From JBGTHB01 sp041746415 (GTDB lineage: Bacteria; Pseudomonadota; Gammaproteobacteria; Coxiellales; Coxiellaceae): DNA of 5,359 nt. The notes beneath the pieces were generated by a model. That model did no database searches and was not told the DNA's origin. It saw only the letters and a program-made list of their open reading frames with translations. The translations under genes and the position numbers were made by a program. Where the stretch lies: contig JBGTHB010000195.1 in assembly GCA_041746415.1 (NCBI GenBank), positions 1-5,359 of the forward strand, written 5' to 3'. Shown piece after piece: positions 4,558-5,359 of this stretch (the first letter of the stretch is position 1; every line of letters begins with the position of its first letter).

Positions 4558-5243
4558 TGTCAAAACAATTTATTGTTAAAATAATAAGTAATACAATAGG
4601 AGCACGAGAATATATTTCGAAAGTAAATCAATTTATCACGAAGCTAAATATAGAATATTGTTGTGTGTATCGCTTCAAAGATAACGATCAAATTGACAAA
4701 CTGCTGTTGCTGTTTGAATTGAATACTGATATTTCAGCAGAGTCATTTTACCTAAGCGAAAAAAAATTAATTCAAGCTGAAGCGCCTTTAAATTTTGACA
4801 TAATCATAAGCATGGCACCCACACCCAACGCCTCTTCACCCACGGCAAGTTTGCAATATATTAATGATAAAGGTAGTGAGCGTAAGTACTCACTCGAATT
4901 AATCAACGCACTCGATCTGAGTCAATACCAGTCTTTAATGTGTCATGTATGCGGCCCCGCAGGAAGAGCGCTTTACCAAGATAATTTCATCGAAGGCATT
5001 CTTTGCCTGGAGCTACATTCAATATTACAACCCAGCAGTAATAACAATTATGAATTTAATCAGCTACACATTGCGAATTGCAGCGTCGGCACCACTAAAG
5101 ATGATATCAATCAGAATTTTTCAGAAAAAACAAAGGCGATTTTATTGCAAAATAAACTTACTGATAATATTTTCAGTTGTCTAGACGATATGCGTGAAAA
5201 AAAACTTTGGGCATGGGCTAAGATATTTACCTGTAAAATATAA
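4557..5243 (+). CDS. Unrecognised cytosolic protein, translationally coupled to the GrpB gene
   Basis: This encodes 228 residues from the ATG at 4557, whose first base is the last base of the GrpB stop codon (TAATG). An in-frame TTG at 4542 would add five residues, but the overlap start is the simpler choice. I do not recognise the family. There is no signal peptide or convincing membrane span. The first 60 residues (K-Q-F-I-V-K-I-I-S-N then a helix, and Y-C-C-V-Y-R-F-K-D) suggest an alpha/beta fold. A central segment M-C-H-V-C-G-P-A-G-R-A-L-Y (about 127-139) is the most motif-like part, with two cysteines flanking H-V and a glycine-rich turn that could be a binding site. The C-terminus is asparagine-rich, then helical, ending near a basic W-A-W-A-K. 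Close coupling suggests it works with, or in equal amounts to, the double GrpB protein. The long open frame in a coupled position supports real coding. Confidence 0.75.
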   Translation: MSKQFIVKIISNTIGAREYISKVNQFITKLNIEYCCVYRFKDNDQIDKLLLLFELNTDISAESFYLSEKKLIQAEAPLNFDIIISMAPTPNASSPTASLQYINDKGSERKYSLELINALDLSQYQSLMCHVCGPAGRALYQDNFIEGILCLELHSILQPSSNNNYEFNQLHIANCSVGTTKDDINQNFSEKTKAILLQNKLTDNIFSCLDDMREKKLWAWAKIFTCKI

Positions 5244-5253
5244 AAGAATAACT

Positions 5254-5359
5254 ATGATACGACGATTTGTTATATTACGCAAAAAACCCGACATAACAGT
5301 GGAGCAGTTTCGCGACTATTGGGAAAATGTACACGGCAAACTTATCGCTAAAATTCCCG
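5254..5359 (+). CDS. EthD-domain protein, partial (C-terminus beyond window edge)
   Basis: Thirty-five codons are visible from the ATG at 5254, eleven bases after the previous stop. They read as the start of an EthD domain: M-I-R-R-F-V-I-L-R-K-K-P-D-I-T-V-E-Q-F-R, then D-Y-W-E-N-V-H-G-K-L-I-A-K-I-P. The first beta strand, the 'P-x-[IL]-[ST]-x-E-x-F-x-x-Y-W-x-x-V-H-G' signature and the A-K-I-P turn all match. EthD-type dimeric alpha+beta barrels are linked to degradation of ethers or aromatics, or to polyketide tailoring, and many have unknown substrates. The ribosome site is weak (AAAAGAA at about 5242-5248). It may be the last visible member of the GrpB unit. Confidence 0.85.
   Translation, partial: MIRRFVILRKKPDITVEQFRDYWENVHGKLIAKIP

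Noticed and set aside
4945..5184. Second plus-strand frame inside the 228-residue gene
   Set aside because: It is out of frame with the coupled gene, lacks its own ribosome site and looks like a shadow.

Overview
The window looks like a chromosomal accessory region of an AT-rich gammaproteobacterium (roughly 40% GC by eye). The recognisable proteins are SnoaL/NTF2-like folds, a class I methyltransferase, a PAS-LuxR regulator, GrpB domains and an EthD domain. This mixture is common in Legionellales-type genomes, but that placement is inference and no marker gene is present to test it.

Layout. On the minus strand at the left edge are two adjacent small SnoaL/NTF2-like genes, the second cut by the window edge. 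A divergent intergenic region of about 196 bp follows (633-828). From 829 onward every gene is on the plus strand: a cysteine-rich single-span membrane protein (829-1314), a SAM methyltransferase (1402-2157), a PAS-LuxR transcription factor (2178-2819), a second cysteine-rich membrane protein related to the first (2910-3401), a double-domain GrpB protein (3523-4557), an unrecognised gene overlapping its stop codon (4557-5243), and the start of an EthD-domain gene (5254 to the edge).

The most striking feature is the pair of cysteine-rich membrane proteins, referred to here as P1 and P2. They share six cysteines at nearly the same spacing, a CANQ motif, a GNSTE-W-C-WD-L-C block and a Y-x-LAG-x-x-G-x-C start to the membrane segment, yet overall identity is only about 30% by eye. 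Both are preceded by an identical 20-base sequence, TCCGTAAAATTCCCGACTAG, placed exactly 51 bases before the ATG, followed by weaker conservation that includes CTCTCC at exactly 21 bases before the ATG. A perfectly conserved upstream element on diverged proteins suggests a co-regulated family with its own promoter or leader signal. I do not recognise this family or this element.

How the genes may work together. P1 and P2 flank a methyltransferase-LuxR pair that is probably one operon (20-base gap, strong ribosome binding site). The LuxR protein is therefore a candidate, but only a candidate, for the factor acting on the shared element. GrpB and the following unknown gene are translationally coupled through a TAATG overlap. 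The SnoaL pair at left is probably a separate transcription unit. No RNA genes, CRISPR arrays, insertion sequences or convincing intrinsic terminators were seen.
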